A DNA stretch of 64,000 nt from Denitromonas iodatirespirans (GTDB lineage: Bacteria; Pseudomonadota; Gammaproteobacteria; Burkholderiales; Rhodocyclaceae). Every line of letters starts with the position of its first letter. Within the stretch, counting starts at the first letter, position 1. The DNA is taken from assembly GCF_018524365.1 (NCBI RefSeq), contig NZ_JAEKFT010000011.1, positions 62,001-126,000 on the forward strand, written 5' to 3'. The position numbers and the translations under genes were made by a program. Positions 27,898 through 35,671 of the stretch are shown one piece after another. Under the pieces are notes generated by a model that made no database searches, was not told the origin of the DNA, and saw only the letters and a program-made list of their open reading frames with translations.

Positions 27898-28557
27898 ATG
27901 CAGCAGATCCTGGTTTACGGCGATTCCTTGTCCTGGGGCATCATCCCCGGCACCCGGCAGCGGCACCCATTTCCGGTGCGCTGGCCGGGCCGGTTGGAGA
28001 TCGCGCTGCGCGAGGCCGGCCATGACGTGCGCCTCATCGAGGACTGCCTCAACGGCCGGCGCACGGTGTGGGACGACCCCTTCAAGGCCGGCCGCAAGGG
28101 TATTGATGGGCTGGCCCAGCGCATCGAGGTGAACAGCCCGCTCGACCTCGTCATCCTGATGCTCGGCAACAACGACTTCCAGTCGATGCATCCGCTCAAG
28201 GCCTGGCATTCGGCCCAGGGCGTCGCCGCGATTGTCGACACCATCCGCAAGGCGCCGATCGAACCGGAGATGCCGGTACCGCCGATCCTCATCGTCGCGC
28301 CGCCGCCGATCGGTATCCCGGCCGGCACCATGGCCGAAAAATTCCGCGACGGCGACGTCAAGTGCACCGGGCTCTCCCAGGCGCTGGCACAGGTCGCCCA
28401 CGACACCGGCTGCGCCTTTTTCGACGCCGCCCGCGTCATCCACAGCAGCGCGACCGACGGCGTGCATCTGGACGCCCATGCGCATGAGCAGCTCGGCGAT
28501 GCGCTGGTCGAGCCGGTGCTCGCCGCCCTCGCCGCAGGAGACCGCGCCGCGTCATGA
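27898..28557 (+). CDS. SGNH/GDSL hydrolase
   Basis: This 219-residue esterase/lipase-type enzyme has block I YGDSLSWG (nucleophile Ser), block III LMLGNNDF (oxyanion Asn) and block V DGVHLD (catalytic Asp and His). It has no signal peptide, unlike the related enzyme at 54823. Members acting on aryl or acyl esters are close in layout, but the substrate is unknown. Its TGA overlaps the ATG of the next small membrane gene. Confidence 0.9.
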   Translation: MQQILVYGDSLSWGIIPGTRQRHPFPVRWPGRLEIALREAGHDVRLIEDCLNGRRTVWDDPFKAGRKGIDGLAQRIEVNSPLDLVILMLGNNDFQSMHPLKAWHSAQGVAAIVDTIRKAPIEPEMPVPPILIVAPPPIGIPAGTMAEKFRDGDVKCTGLSQALAQVAHDTGCAFFDAARVIHSSATDGVHLDAHAHEQLGDALVEPVLAALAAGDRAAS

Positions 28558-28913
28558 TGCGCACGCTGTCGCTGTTTGCGGTCATGCTCTGCGGCATGGC
28601 CGGCCTCTGGCTGCTGATGCGCGGCGAGTTCTATCTGCCCAACCGCTTCAACCTGGCCCTGGCCACGCACTTCAGCGGGCTCTCCGCCCGCCTGCTGGCC
28701 GGCGCGCTGCTGTGCCTGTGCGCGGCCGGCATCAGTTTCATGCAACGCATGGCCCGGGGGATGCCGGCCGGCGCAGACCGCGCCTGGCACATCCGGCACT
28801 TCGTGCTCATTGCCTTGAGCATCGCCCTGTTCACTGCGGCCTTCATCAACGCCGAGGTCGGGCTGAATCCCGACTACCGCGCCCCCGCGCGCAGCGCCGC
28901 GCAAACCCATTGA
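28554..28913 (+). CDS. small membrane protein of unknown function
   Basis: This 119-residue protein has three hydrophobic helices (about 4-22, 42-62, 82-100). It starts on an ATGATG that overlaps the SGNH hydrolase stop, so the two are translationally coupled. I recognise no family. Its TGA stop (28911-28913) is directly followed by the family B element. Confidence 0.7.
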   Translation: MMRTLSLFAVMLCGMAGLWLLMRGEFYLPNRFNLALATHFSGLSARLLAGALLCLCAAGISFMQRMARGMPAGADRAWHIRHFVLIALSIALFTAAFINAEVGLNPDYRAPARSAAQTH

Positions 28914-29067
28914 GAACGTGTGAAGGAATCGTCGCGAGCAGTGCCGAGTGCAAGGCCGCACTTGGCAATTACGCGAGCGAACGACGAGACATATCAATGA
29001 GATCGGCGAGGCGTGAGCGAGTGAACAACGTGGCAATCGGGGCGCGCAGTCGATTGATTCACACGTT
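28914..29067. mobile_element. family B MITE-like element
   Basis: A 154-bp element bounded by GAACGTGTGAA and TTCACACGTTC, inverted ends of 11 bases with partial similarity further inward (AATCG). TGA lies on both sides, as the stop codon of the preceding gene on the left and TGAG on the right, consistent with a 3-bp duplication. It has no significant ORF. It separates the SGNH hydrolase unit from the promoter region of the diiron operon. Confidence 0.65.
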
Positions 29068-29119
29068 CTGAGTCGGCGGCTCGGCCGGCCACACAGCGCC
29101 GTTCGTCATTTCTTGAAAT

Positions 29120-29153
29120 TTAAACATTGACCGACCGGTCGGTTAATGTTTAA
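29120..29153. promoter_or_regulatory. 34-bp dyad operator, TetR-type
   Basis: A near-perfect dyad: TTAAACATTG, then the palindrome ACCGACCGGTCGGT, then TAATGTTTAA, with one mismatch between the outer arms. This is larger than a single TetR-family site and could hold two dimers. It lies about 110 bases upstream of the diiron oxygenase gene, probably over or beside its promoter (TTGACC at 29127 with TTTAAC at 29149). No TetR-family gene is in the window. Confidence 0.7.
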
Positions 29154-29157
29154 CCTC

Positions 29158-29171
29158 TTGACCTGCATCAA
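29158..29171. promoter_or_regulatory. FNR/ANR-type box upstream of the diiron operon
   Basis: TTGACCTGCATCAA matches the FNR consensus TTGAT-N4-ATCAA at nine of ten positions. It stands four bases after the large dyad and about 93 bases before the start codon. It would link transcription of an oxygen-using enzyme to oxygen supply. Confidence 0.5.
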
Positions 29172-29263
29172 GAAGCCGATTCCGCCGCCGCGCGCATGAC
29201 GCTGGCTGGCAGCTACTGGACGCCGTCTGCGACGACGCCCGCATCGTCAGGAGGAGACAGTCA

Positions 29264-30286
29264 ATGCACAAGGAAAAAATCGCCCACACCATGGCGCTGC
29301 CGCCGGTCACCGAGCAGCCCAATGTGTTCCCGCTGTCATGGAACGCGCACACCGCCAAGATGGAAGAAGTCTGGGACGCCGCCCAGCGCGAGAACTGGGA
29401 TCCCAAGCAGCTGGCCTGGGACACTTTCGATGTCGAGAGCTACAGCTGGGAGGAGCGCGAAGCCATCGCCTACTGGTGGACCCTGCTGTCCTGTTTCGAC
29501 GCATCGGCGCCCCCGGTCTTTGCCGAGGCGCTGATCAAGTGCTACGAAGACCATGAAGAAGACCCGGTGCGCCGCTGCTTCTTCTCGGTGACGCGCGACG
29601 AGCAGAACCACGAGCAGATGTGCGGCCTGGCCATCACCCGTCTGCTGGAGCATCCGGATCCGCTCACCTACACGCCGAAAACCGCGCTGGGCAAGAAGCT
29701 GCAGAGAAACGCCCACTGGCTGTACTTCAACGGCGGGCGCTACTGGACGGGCTACAAGAAGGCGGTGCCCAAGTACAGCCTGGCCGTGCTGTTCAGCTCC
29801 TTCCTGATGGGCGAGATCGCCGCCGCCACCATCTTCAAGCAGATGCATGACAACACCCGCGAACTGGTGTTCAAGGAAGCCTTCCGCAACATCGGCCGCG
29901 ACGAGGGCCGCCACATGGCCATCTGCATGGCGCTGATGGAGCGCGACTATCCGAAGCTGCCGGCGGAGGATCGCGCCATCGTCACCAAGCAGATCCGCGC
30001 CGGCTACCTCTTCCTCTCGGCCGTGCTGTTCGAGCCGCCGATGGAATTCTGGGATCTGCCCGCCGATTTCATCGAGGTGCAGCGCGAGGCCGAGGAAGTC
30101 GCCCGCGGCGCGGGCTTCGGCATTCCCACCTACGAGGCCAAGAAAGAGAACTGGAAGAACGCCATGCTCAACCTGAAGGGCGTGCTCGACCGCTACGACA
30201 TCCCCTTCCCGGCGATTCCGGAAGTGGGCATTTCGGGCCAGGAGATCTCCCAGGTCGACATGGACGACATCATCCCGGTGTTCTGA
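29264..30286 (+). CDS. ferritin-like diiron oxygenase
   Basis: This 340-residue protein has the four-helix diiron carboxylate pattern. A Glu lies in the first metal helix (CYEDHEEDP), followed by ExxH in DEQNHEQM, another Glu in LMGEIAAATIF, and a second ExxH in DEGRHMAI. No signal or membrane helix is visible, so it is cytosolic. Such proteins hydroxylate, desaturate or N-oxidise a substrate using O2 and electrons from a reductase, and a matching 2Fe-2S reductase is the next gene. I cannot assign it to a named family such as AurF, BoxB or the acyl desaturases. The AGGAGGAG ribosome binding site is strong. Confidence 0.8.
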   Translation: MHKEKIAHTMALPPVTEQPNVFPLSWNAHTAKMEEVWDAAQRENWDPKQLAWDTFDVESYSWEEREAIAYWWTLLSCFDASAPPVFAEALIKCYEDHEEDPVRRCFFSVTRDEQNHEQMCGLAITRLLEHPDPLTYTPKTALGKKLQRNAHWLYFNGGRYWTGYKKAVPKYSLAVLFSSFLMGEIAAATIFKQMHDNTRELVFKEAFRNIGRDEGRHMAICMALMERDYPKLPAEDRAIVTKQIRAGYLFLSAVLFEPPMEFWDLPADFIEVQREAEEVARGAGFGIPTYEAKKENWKNAMLNLKGVLDRYDIPFPAIPEVGISGQEISQVDMDDIIPVF

Positions 30287-30356
30287 GCGCCGTCTGGCCA
30301 CCGACGGGTCGTCGCGCAGGCGGCGACCCGCTCACGCTTCAACAGGAGACCCCACC

Positions 30357-31406
30357 ATGAGTCGAATCCGCCTGCATCCCTCCGGCCGGGAAGTGGCGTG
30401 TGCCGCCGGCGACACCGTGCTCGGCGCCCTCGAAAAGGCCGGCTACGCGTTGCCCAACAACTGCCGCGCCGGCGCCTGCGGCGAATGCAAGGTCAAGGTC
30501 GTGTCGGGCAACTTCGACCAAGGCATGGTGCTCGACATGGCACTGTCGCAGGACGAACGCAAACAGGGCTTCGGCCTGATGTGCATGGCCAAGCCGCTGT
30601 CCGAGGAACTGGTCATCGAGTGGGGCACCGAAGACGCGAAGCCCAAGCTGTTTCCGCCGCGCGAGAACCAACGCTTCGTCGTCACCGACCGCATTCCGCG
30701 CACGCCGCGCATCGTCGAGTTGCGCCTGCGCCCGGTCGGCCCGCCGATGCGCTTCTGGCCCGGTCAGTATGTGACCCTCGGCAGCGAACGCGACGGCGCG
30801 CCGCCGCGCTGCTACTCGATCGCCAACGCCCCGCGCCCCGACGGCGAGATCGTGCTGCAGGTGAGCCGCGTGGACGACGGCCAGACCAGCCTGTGGGTGC
30901 ATGACAAACTCGCCATCGGCGACGTGGTCAAGGTCTCGGGCGCCTACGGCACCTTCATCGGCGACCCGGCCGTGGAATCGCCGGTGCTGTGCCTGGCCGC
31001 CGGCTCGGGCCTGGCGCCGATCCTGTCGCTGACCGAGGCGGCGCTGCGTCGCGGCTACCGCAAGCCGGTGGACCTCGTGTTCTCCGCCCGCGAGCGCGCC
31101 GACCTCTACGACGGCGGCCTGATGACGTACTGGGAAACCAAGCACCGCAACTTCACCTACCGCCCGACGCTGACCCGCGAGACCTGCGAGGGCATGCTGC
31201 ATGGGCGGATCCCGCAGATACTCGCCAAGCAGTTCCCGGATCTGTCCAAACACAGCGTCTTCATCGCCGGCAGCCCCGATTTCGTCGCCGACTGCGTGGC
31301 CGCCGCGCGGGCGCTCGGCGCCACCGACGACATGATCCACACCGAAGGCTACTTCGGTCAGGCCCAGCCGCAGACGGCGCCGCAAAGCCATCTGACGCCC
31401 TACTGA
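30357..31406 (+). CDS. 2Fe-2S ferredoxin-FAD-NAD(P) reductase
   Basis: This 349-residue protein is an oxygenase reductase of the BenC/MmoC layout. Residues 1-95 are a plant-type ferredoxin (CRAGACGECKVKV with a fourth Cys in LMCMAKP). Residues 100-200 are the FAD domain (RCYSIANAP, RxYS motif) and 205-330 the NAD domain (LCLAAGSGLAPILS). It would pass electrons from NAD(P)H to the diiron protein encoded 70 bases upstream. Its GACAGGAGACCC-like leader contains AGGAG. A strong terminator follows at 31426, so the pair forms a two-gene operon. Confidence 0.93.
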   Translation: MSRIRLHPSGREVACAAGDTVLGALEKAGYALPNNCRAGACGECKVKVVSGNFDQGMVLDMALSQDERKQGFGLMCMAKPLSEELVIEWGTEDAKPKLFPPRENQRFVVTDRIPRTPRIVELRLRPVGPPMRFWPGQYVTLGSERDGAPPRCYSIANAPRPDGEIVLQVSRVDDGQTSLWVHDKLAIGDVVKVSGAYGTFIGDPAVESPVLCLAAGSGLAPILSLTEAALRRGYRKPVDLVFSARERADLYDGGLMTYWETKHRNFTYRPTLTRETCEGMLHGRIPQILAKQFPDLSKHSVFIAGSPDFVADCVAAARALGATDDMIHTEGYFGQAQPQTAPQSHLTPY

Positions 31407-31425
31407 GCCGACCCGGCGGTCAACG

Positions 31426-31457
31426 AAAAAGCGCGCCTCGAAGGGCGCGCTTTTTTT
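31426..31457. terminator. bidirectional Rho-independent terminator
   Basis: AAAAAGCGCGCC and GGGCGCGCTTTTTTT form a long G+C-rich stem with A/T runs on both sides. It lies between the reductase gene (+) and the convergent DUF2249 gene (-) and can stop transcription from both. Confidence 0.92.
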
Positions 31458-31474
31458 GACACGGCAGCTCGGAA

Positions 31475-31804
31475 TCAGCCGCCCGAGCAACCGCAGCCAC
31501 CCCCGCCGCCGCCGCAACCGCCGCCCTGGCCGGGCGCCGATTCGGCCGGCGCATCGTTCTGCGCGCCGAGCTGGATGGTGAAGTCGATGACGATCTCGCC
31601 GGCCTCACGGGTCACATAGTTGATGCCGACCTGGTTGCCGTAGCGCTGCTGGATCTGGCCCAGCAGGGGCAGCGGGTCGTGGTCGTTCACAAAGCGCATG
31701 GTCTCGCCATCGGCGAGGGACTCGAGCGCACCGAAGATCGACGCATGGCGGAAGCGCTTGGCCACGCCGCGGGCGTCGAACGGATAGACGTTGCTTGGGT
31801 TCAT
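31475..31804 (-). CDS. DUF2249 domain protein with Gly/Cys tail
   Basis: This 109-residue protein contains the DUF2249 core (GETMRFVNDHDPLPLLGQIQQRYG and EIVIDFTIQLG), a small sulfur-carrier-like fold found in proteins linked to denitrification and iron-sulfur metabolism. The C-terminal 20 residues are Gly and Cys only apart from Ser (GGGCGGGGGGCGCSGG). The start at 31804 is preferred over 31843. Function is not known. Confidence 0.8.
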   Translation of the reverse strand: MNPSNVYPFDARGVAKRFRHASIFGALESLADGETMRFVNDHDPLPLLGQIQQRYGNQVGINYVTREAGEIVIDFTIQLGAQNDAPAESAPGQGGGCGGGGGGCGCSGG

Positions 31805-31933
31805 GTCCGATTCTCTCTCAGGGGTTTGCCGGACGGCCGGCACCTATCGCCGACCGCGTCCGCCGATCATCCGCACTTGCGGTGCCCAACACCTTGAGAT
31901 AACGCAAATTTCCGTCGCACCGGCGCCGTGGTT

Positions 31934-32659
31934 TCAGCCGGCCGGCGTGCGCGCCACATACACCGTGCACGATGATTCACCGCCGGTATAGGGGTTCGGG
32001 AAGGGCACGACATGGGTCTGGGGATCGACGAAGACGCTGCCGAGCAGACGCGTGAAATCGGCATCCGGCGGGTCGTTCGACCACACCGCGAACACCCCGC
32101 CCGGGTGGATCTTGGCCGCCAGATGGCGAAAACCCGTCTCGCCATAGAAGGCCTGGTTGCCGGGGTTGAGCCAGTGCCGCGGCGAGTGGTCGATGTCCAG
32201 CAGCACCGCATGCACCTTGGCCTCGGGCGCGGCCGGATCGAAGCTGCCGTCGGGCGACGCCGCCACGGCGAAGAAATCGGCCTGCATCAAGGTGGTGCGG
32301 GGGTCGGCCACCAGCGCCTCGCCCAGCGGCACCCGCCCCTGGCGATGCCAGTCGATCACCGGCTGCATCACGTCGATCACACGCAGCGAGCGCACGGCCG
32401 GATTTTCCAGCGCGGTGATCGCCGTGTAGCCCAGACCCAGACCGCCGACCACCACATCCAACGCGCCCGACAGCGGCGCCAGGCCGAGCCGGGCCAGCTG
32501 GATTTCGGACTCGGTGAACAGGCTGGACATCAGGAAATCGTCGTTGAGCTTGACCTCGTACACGATGCGCCCCGCCAGCCGCGGCTCGGCCCGCCGGCGC
32601 AGGCTGATGTCGCCCAGCGGCGTGTGCTGGAAATCCAGCTCTTCGAACACGAAGGCCAT
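31934..32659 (-). CDS. spermidine synthase-like class I methyltransferase fold protein
   Basis: This 241-residue protein has the Rossmann core of the polyamine synthase family: VVVGGLGLGYTAITAL as the nucleotide loop, RVIDVMQPVIDWH, and HAVLLDIDHSPRHWL in place of the usual catalytic DxxD region. The aminopropyltransferase residues are not all present, so it may be a methyltransferase or another nucleophile-transfer enzyme instead. It lies 130 bases upstream of the DUF2249 gene in the same direction. Confidence 0.75.
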   Translation of the reverse strand: MAFVFEELDFQHTPLGDISLRRRAEPRLAGRIVYEVKLNDDFLMSSLFTESEIQLARLGLAPLSGALDVVVGGLGLGYTAITALENPAVRSLRVIDVMQPVIDWHRQGRVPLGEALVADPRTTLMQADFFAVAASPDGSFDPAAPEAKVHAVLLDIDHSPRHWLNPGNQAFYGETGFRHLAAKIHPGGVFAVWSNDPPDADFTRLLGSVFVDPQTHVVPFPNPYTGGESSCTVYVARTPAG

Positions 32660-32707
32660 GTCTTGCTCCCCTGCGGGCGCGGCCGGGATGGCCGCCGCCC
32701 CGGCCCT

Positions 32708-33367
32708 TCAATCGGCCTTGTGCTTGGTCGCGTCCGGCGCCGGGGCGTCTTCGCCGTCGGCCGCGCGCTCGGCCGCGGTAGTGTCGTCGCCAGCGGGCGC
32801 CTCAGCGGCGCCCGCCTCTTCGCGGCGGTCCGCCGGGTCATCCTCGGTGTCTGCGGCGTCACGACCGCGCGGCTCGCCGGCCGGCGCCGAGGGCGGTATC
32901 GCATCGGCCTCGGGCCCCCAGGTCACCTCGCCGACCCCCGGGCTTGCGTCATCGGAGTCGTCGGCATCGTCGGAGGCATCCGCCTGCGCCGAGGCTGCGG
33001 CCGCGGCACCCGCCGCCGCGGCCGACAGCTTCGGACGGCCGTCGTCATCACCCAGCAGCAAGGCATCGACCCGCTCGCGGAAGCGCTTGCGTGCGGGGCC
33101 TGCGGAAATCCGCTCGGAGCCCGACGACAGGTGGTCGAACAAATCCTTGTACGAGCCGGCCATCGACACGAACAGCGAGGCGGTCTTGTCGAAATGGGCT
33201 TCGACCTCCTGCTTGTAGTCCGACAGCTCGGTCTTCTGGCGATCCAGCTCCAGCTGCAGATCCACCACGCGCTGCCGGGCACTGCCCATCATGCGCCCAA
33301 TCAGGAAACCCACGGCCAACGCCACCAGCGCTACAACAACAACCACACTCCAGCCGGTCTGATCCAT
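32708..33367 (-). CDS. zapG: YhcB/ZapG family (DUF1043) envelope protein
   Basis: This 219-residue protein has one N-terminal membrane helix (about 5-25, VVVVALVALAVGFLIGRMM), a coiled coil (about 28-60, VDLQLELDRQKTELSDYKQEV) and the conserved HFDKTASLFVSMAGSYKDLFDHLS. In E. coli, YhcB (ZapG) links cell elongation, division and envelope synthesis. The last 110 residues are an acidic, Ala/Asp/Pro-rich low-complexity tail longer than in the enterobacterial protein. The second of two adjacent ATGs is used because of its spacing from AGGGAG. Confidence 0.85.
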   Translation of the reverse strand: MDQTGWSVVVVVALVALAVGFLIGRMMGSARQRVVDLQLELDRQKTELSDYKQEVEAHFDKTASLFVSMAGSYKDLFDHLSSGSERISAGPARKRFRERVDALLLGDDDGRPKLSAAAAGAAAAASAQADASDDADDSDDASPGVGEVTWGPEADAIPPSAPAGEPRGRDAADTEDDPADRREEAGAAEAPAGDDTTAAERAADGEDAPAPDATKHKAD

Positions 33368-33503
33368 CATGCATCTCCCTGTCACGTCTTTCGGCACACC
33401 GGGCTGCGCCCATCACGGTGTCAATCGAGCATTTCACGGCCAGTATAGCGGCGTGGGCCCGGCGGCAAACAACCGGTCCGGGCCGACGGCGACGACGCGC
33501 GCG

Positions 33504-34691
33504 CTATCCGACCTGGCAGGTCAGCCCTTTGAGGTACTCGCCTTCCGGCACCGACAGGCCGACCGGGTGATCCGGCGCCGCCGAGAGGCGGTGCAGGATG
33601 CGTCCGTCCACCCCGGCATCGGCCGCCGCACCGGCGATGATCTTGTGGAACAGCTCGATACCGATGCCGCCCGAGCACGAGTAGGTCATCAGCAGCCCGC
33701 CCGGGTTCAGCAGGCGGAAACCGAGCATGTTGATGTCCTTGTAGGCGCGCGCGGCGCGGTCGGCATGCGCCGCCGAGGGGGCGAACTTGGGCGGGTCGAG
33801 AATGATCATGTCGAAGCGCTCGCCGGCATCGCGCAATTCACGCAGCGCGGCGAACACATCGGCCTCGCGCCATTCGGCCCGGCTGGCGTCGAGTTGCGGG
33901 TTCAGCGCCAGGTTGGCCGCGGCGGTGGCCAGCGCCGGGCCGGAGGAGTCGATCGACAGCGCCGATGTCGCGCCGCCGGCCAGCGCCTGCAGCGAGAAGC
34001 CGCCGGTGTAGCAGAAGCAGTTGAGCACCCGTCGCCCGGCCGCCAGCTCACCGGTCAGGCGGCGGTTGTCGCGCTGGTCGAGGTAGAAGCCGGTCTTGTG
34101 CCCGCCGACCACATCCACCGCCATGCGCACGCCGTTTTCGACGATCGACAGATCGGCCGGCAATTCGCCATACACGCAGCCGGTCACGGCTGCCAGGCCC
34201 TCGCGAGCGCGTACATCGGAGTCGGAGCGCTCGTACACCGCCACGCAGCCGGTGGCCTGCACCAGCGCGGCGACGATGGCGTCGCGCCACTTGTCGGCAC
34301 CGGCGCTGGTCAGCTGCATCACCACCACCGGCCCGTAGCGATCGACCACCACGCCGGGCAGGCCGTCGGATTCGCCGTGGATCAGGCGCAGGCCGTCCTG
34401 CCGCGCCAGCGCCGGATGCGTCTGGCGCCGTGCCACCGAGGCGGCCACCGCGCGCTTGAAGAAGGCATGGTCGACCGTCGTGTCGGGGTCGAAGGTCCAC
34501 ATCCGTGCGCGGATCTTCGACTCCGGCGACCAGGCCGCCTTGCCCAGCACCTTGCCGCTGTCGGCCAGCACCGTCACCGTGTCGCCGGGACGCGCCCGGC
34601 CGTCCAGCTGCGCCACGGCGGAGTCGTAGATCCAGGGATGACGGCGCAGCAGGGCGCGATCCTTGCCGGCTTTGAGAATGAGCTGAGCCAT
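33504..34691 (-). CDS. rlmI: 23S rRNA (cytosine-1962) methyltransferase RlmI-like
   Basis: This 395-residue enzyme methylates rRNA with SAM. It has an N-terminal PUA domain (LKAGKDRALLRRHPWIYDSAV), an EEHEE-like middle domain (GLRLIHGESDGLPGVVVDRYG), and a Rossmann methyltransferase domain with VLNCFCYTGGFSLQAL as the SAM loop and IILDPPKFA as the catalytic motif. The start at 34691 gives the family N terminus; the longer ORF runs into the promoter region. It diverges from the broken DUF2242 gene. Confidence 0.92.
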   Translation of the reverse strand: MAQLILKAGKDRALLRRHPWIYDSAVAQLDGRARPGDTVTVLADSGKVLGKAAWSPESKIRARMWTFDPDTTVDHAFFKRAVAASVARRQTHPALARQDGLRLIHGESDGLPGVVVDRYGPVVVMQLTSAGADKWRDAIVAALVQATGCVAVYERSDSDVRAREGLAAVTGCVYGELPADLSIVENGVRMAVDVVGGHKTGFYLDQRDNRRLTGELAAGRRVLNCFCYTGGFSLQALAGGATSALSIDSSGPALATAAANLALNPQLDASRAEWREADVFAALRELRDAGERFDMIILDPPKFAPSAAHADRAARAYKDINMLGFRLLNPGGLLMTYSCSGGIGIELFHKIIAGAAADAGVDGRILHRLSAAPDHPVGLSVPEGEYLKGLTCQVG

Positions 34692-34874
34692 GGGTCGGTT
34701 GAGGGCAGCAAAAGCCTGCGAGTGTACGCGGCGAGACCGATTGTGGCCAGTTGGCCGTTCGGCCACGGCGCAGCGCCCGGGCCGGTGGGCTGGCCAGTGC
34801 GCATTCCTTGGCGGCGCGCCCCGGCATGGCGACATAAAATGAAACCACTAGCCGCTCGCTTGCGAGGAGGGCAC

Positions 34875-35668
34875 ATGAGCACATCACGCACCTGCCTGCT
34901 GGCAGTATCGCTGGCAGGGCTCACGGCCAGCGGCGGGCCGAGCGTTTATGGCGACGAGCGTTTTTCGTCGGACTCGCCGTATGTGGCGCACTTCGATACC
35001 ACGGTCGAGGCGACCTGCGAGGCGGCACGGCTGGCGCTGCTCAGCCAGGGGTATGCCGTCCACTCGGCCAAGCGCGACGTCATCGACGCCATGAAGACCT
35101 TTCAGCCCGATGACGACGAGCACCTGGAGCTGAGCTTCGTGGTGGTCTGCACCGGCACTGGCCGGGGGACCAGCACGGCCTACGCCAATGCCGTCGAGAC
35201 CTACTACGAGCTGAAGGAAAATGCGTCGAGCGCGGGCCTCAGCGTGTCGCGTCTGGGCTCGATTTCACGGCCCTTGGGCGTGTTCACAGTAGATCCATCA
35301 GTCCCGTTGGGCCCGAATGCGTCCGATACAAGGCGTGCGACGCCGCTCAGGGTGGCCCCCTGAGCAAGGAGCGCAACGCGGTAGCGGGCGCATTCGGGCC
35401 CAACCCGAAGGGCTCGCCTGCCTTGGCGCCCATTGCAGCGTTGCGCCTCCTCGCCTGGGGGCCACCCAGGCCACGTCGGCACGCCTTGCACTGGGTACCA
35501 AGGCAGGCGAGCGGGACTGATGGATCTACTGTGAACACGCCCTAGAGTTCGAGCACCGACTCGCTGATCAAGGTCGGCGCCCAGACGATCAGCGATCCGG
35601 AATTCTATGCACGCTTTTTCGCGCTGATGGCACGCCACGCGCCGCGCGCAAAACCGCCGAAGCGCTGA
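34875..35668 (+). pseudogene. DUF2242 family gene interrupted by a family C element
   Basis: The first 134 codons encode a DUF2242-like protein (YVAHFDTTVEATCEAARLAL, FVVVCTGTGRG, AYANAVETYYELKENASS). The family C element at 35277-35541 follows, and translation into it stops after 28 foreign codons. After the element the frame resumes as SSSTDSLIKVGAQTISDPEF to the stop at 35666. Removing the element plus one 4-bp duplication (CTTG/CTAG) restores an open frame of 174 codons. The lipobox position reads LTASG, with Ser where a lipoprotein would have Cys, possibly a second lesion. Confidence 0.85.
35277..35541. mobile_element. family C MITE-like element
   Basis: A 265-bp element with 30-bp perfect terminal inverted repeats beginning GGCGTGTTCACAGTAG. 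The interior holds further inverted pairs (GGGCCCGAATGCG with CGCATTCGGGCCC, and TCGCCTGCCTTGG with CCAAGGCAGGCGA), so it can form nested cruciforms. The flanks CTTG (35273-35276) and CTAG (35542-35545) look like a 4-bp target duplication with one change. No transposase is encoded. It interrupts a DUF2242 gene. Confidence 0.9.
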
Positions 35669-35671
35669 GCC

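Noticed and set aside
29264-30286. Assignment of the diiron protein to BoxB, AurF or an acyl-ACP desaturase
   Set aside because: Length and motif context do not match any of these convincingly by eye.
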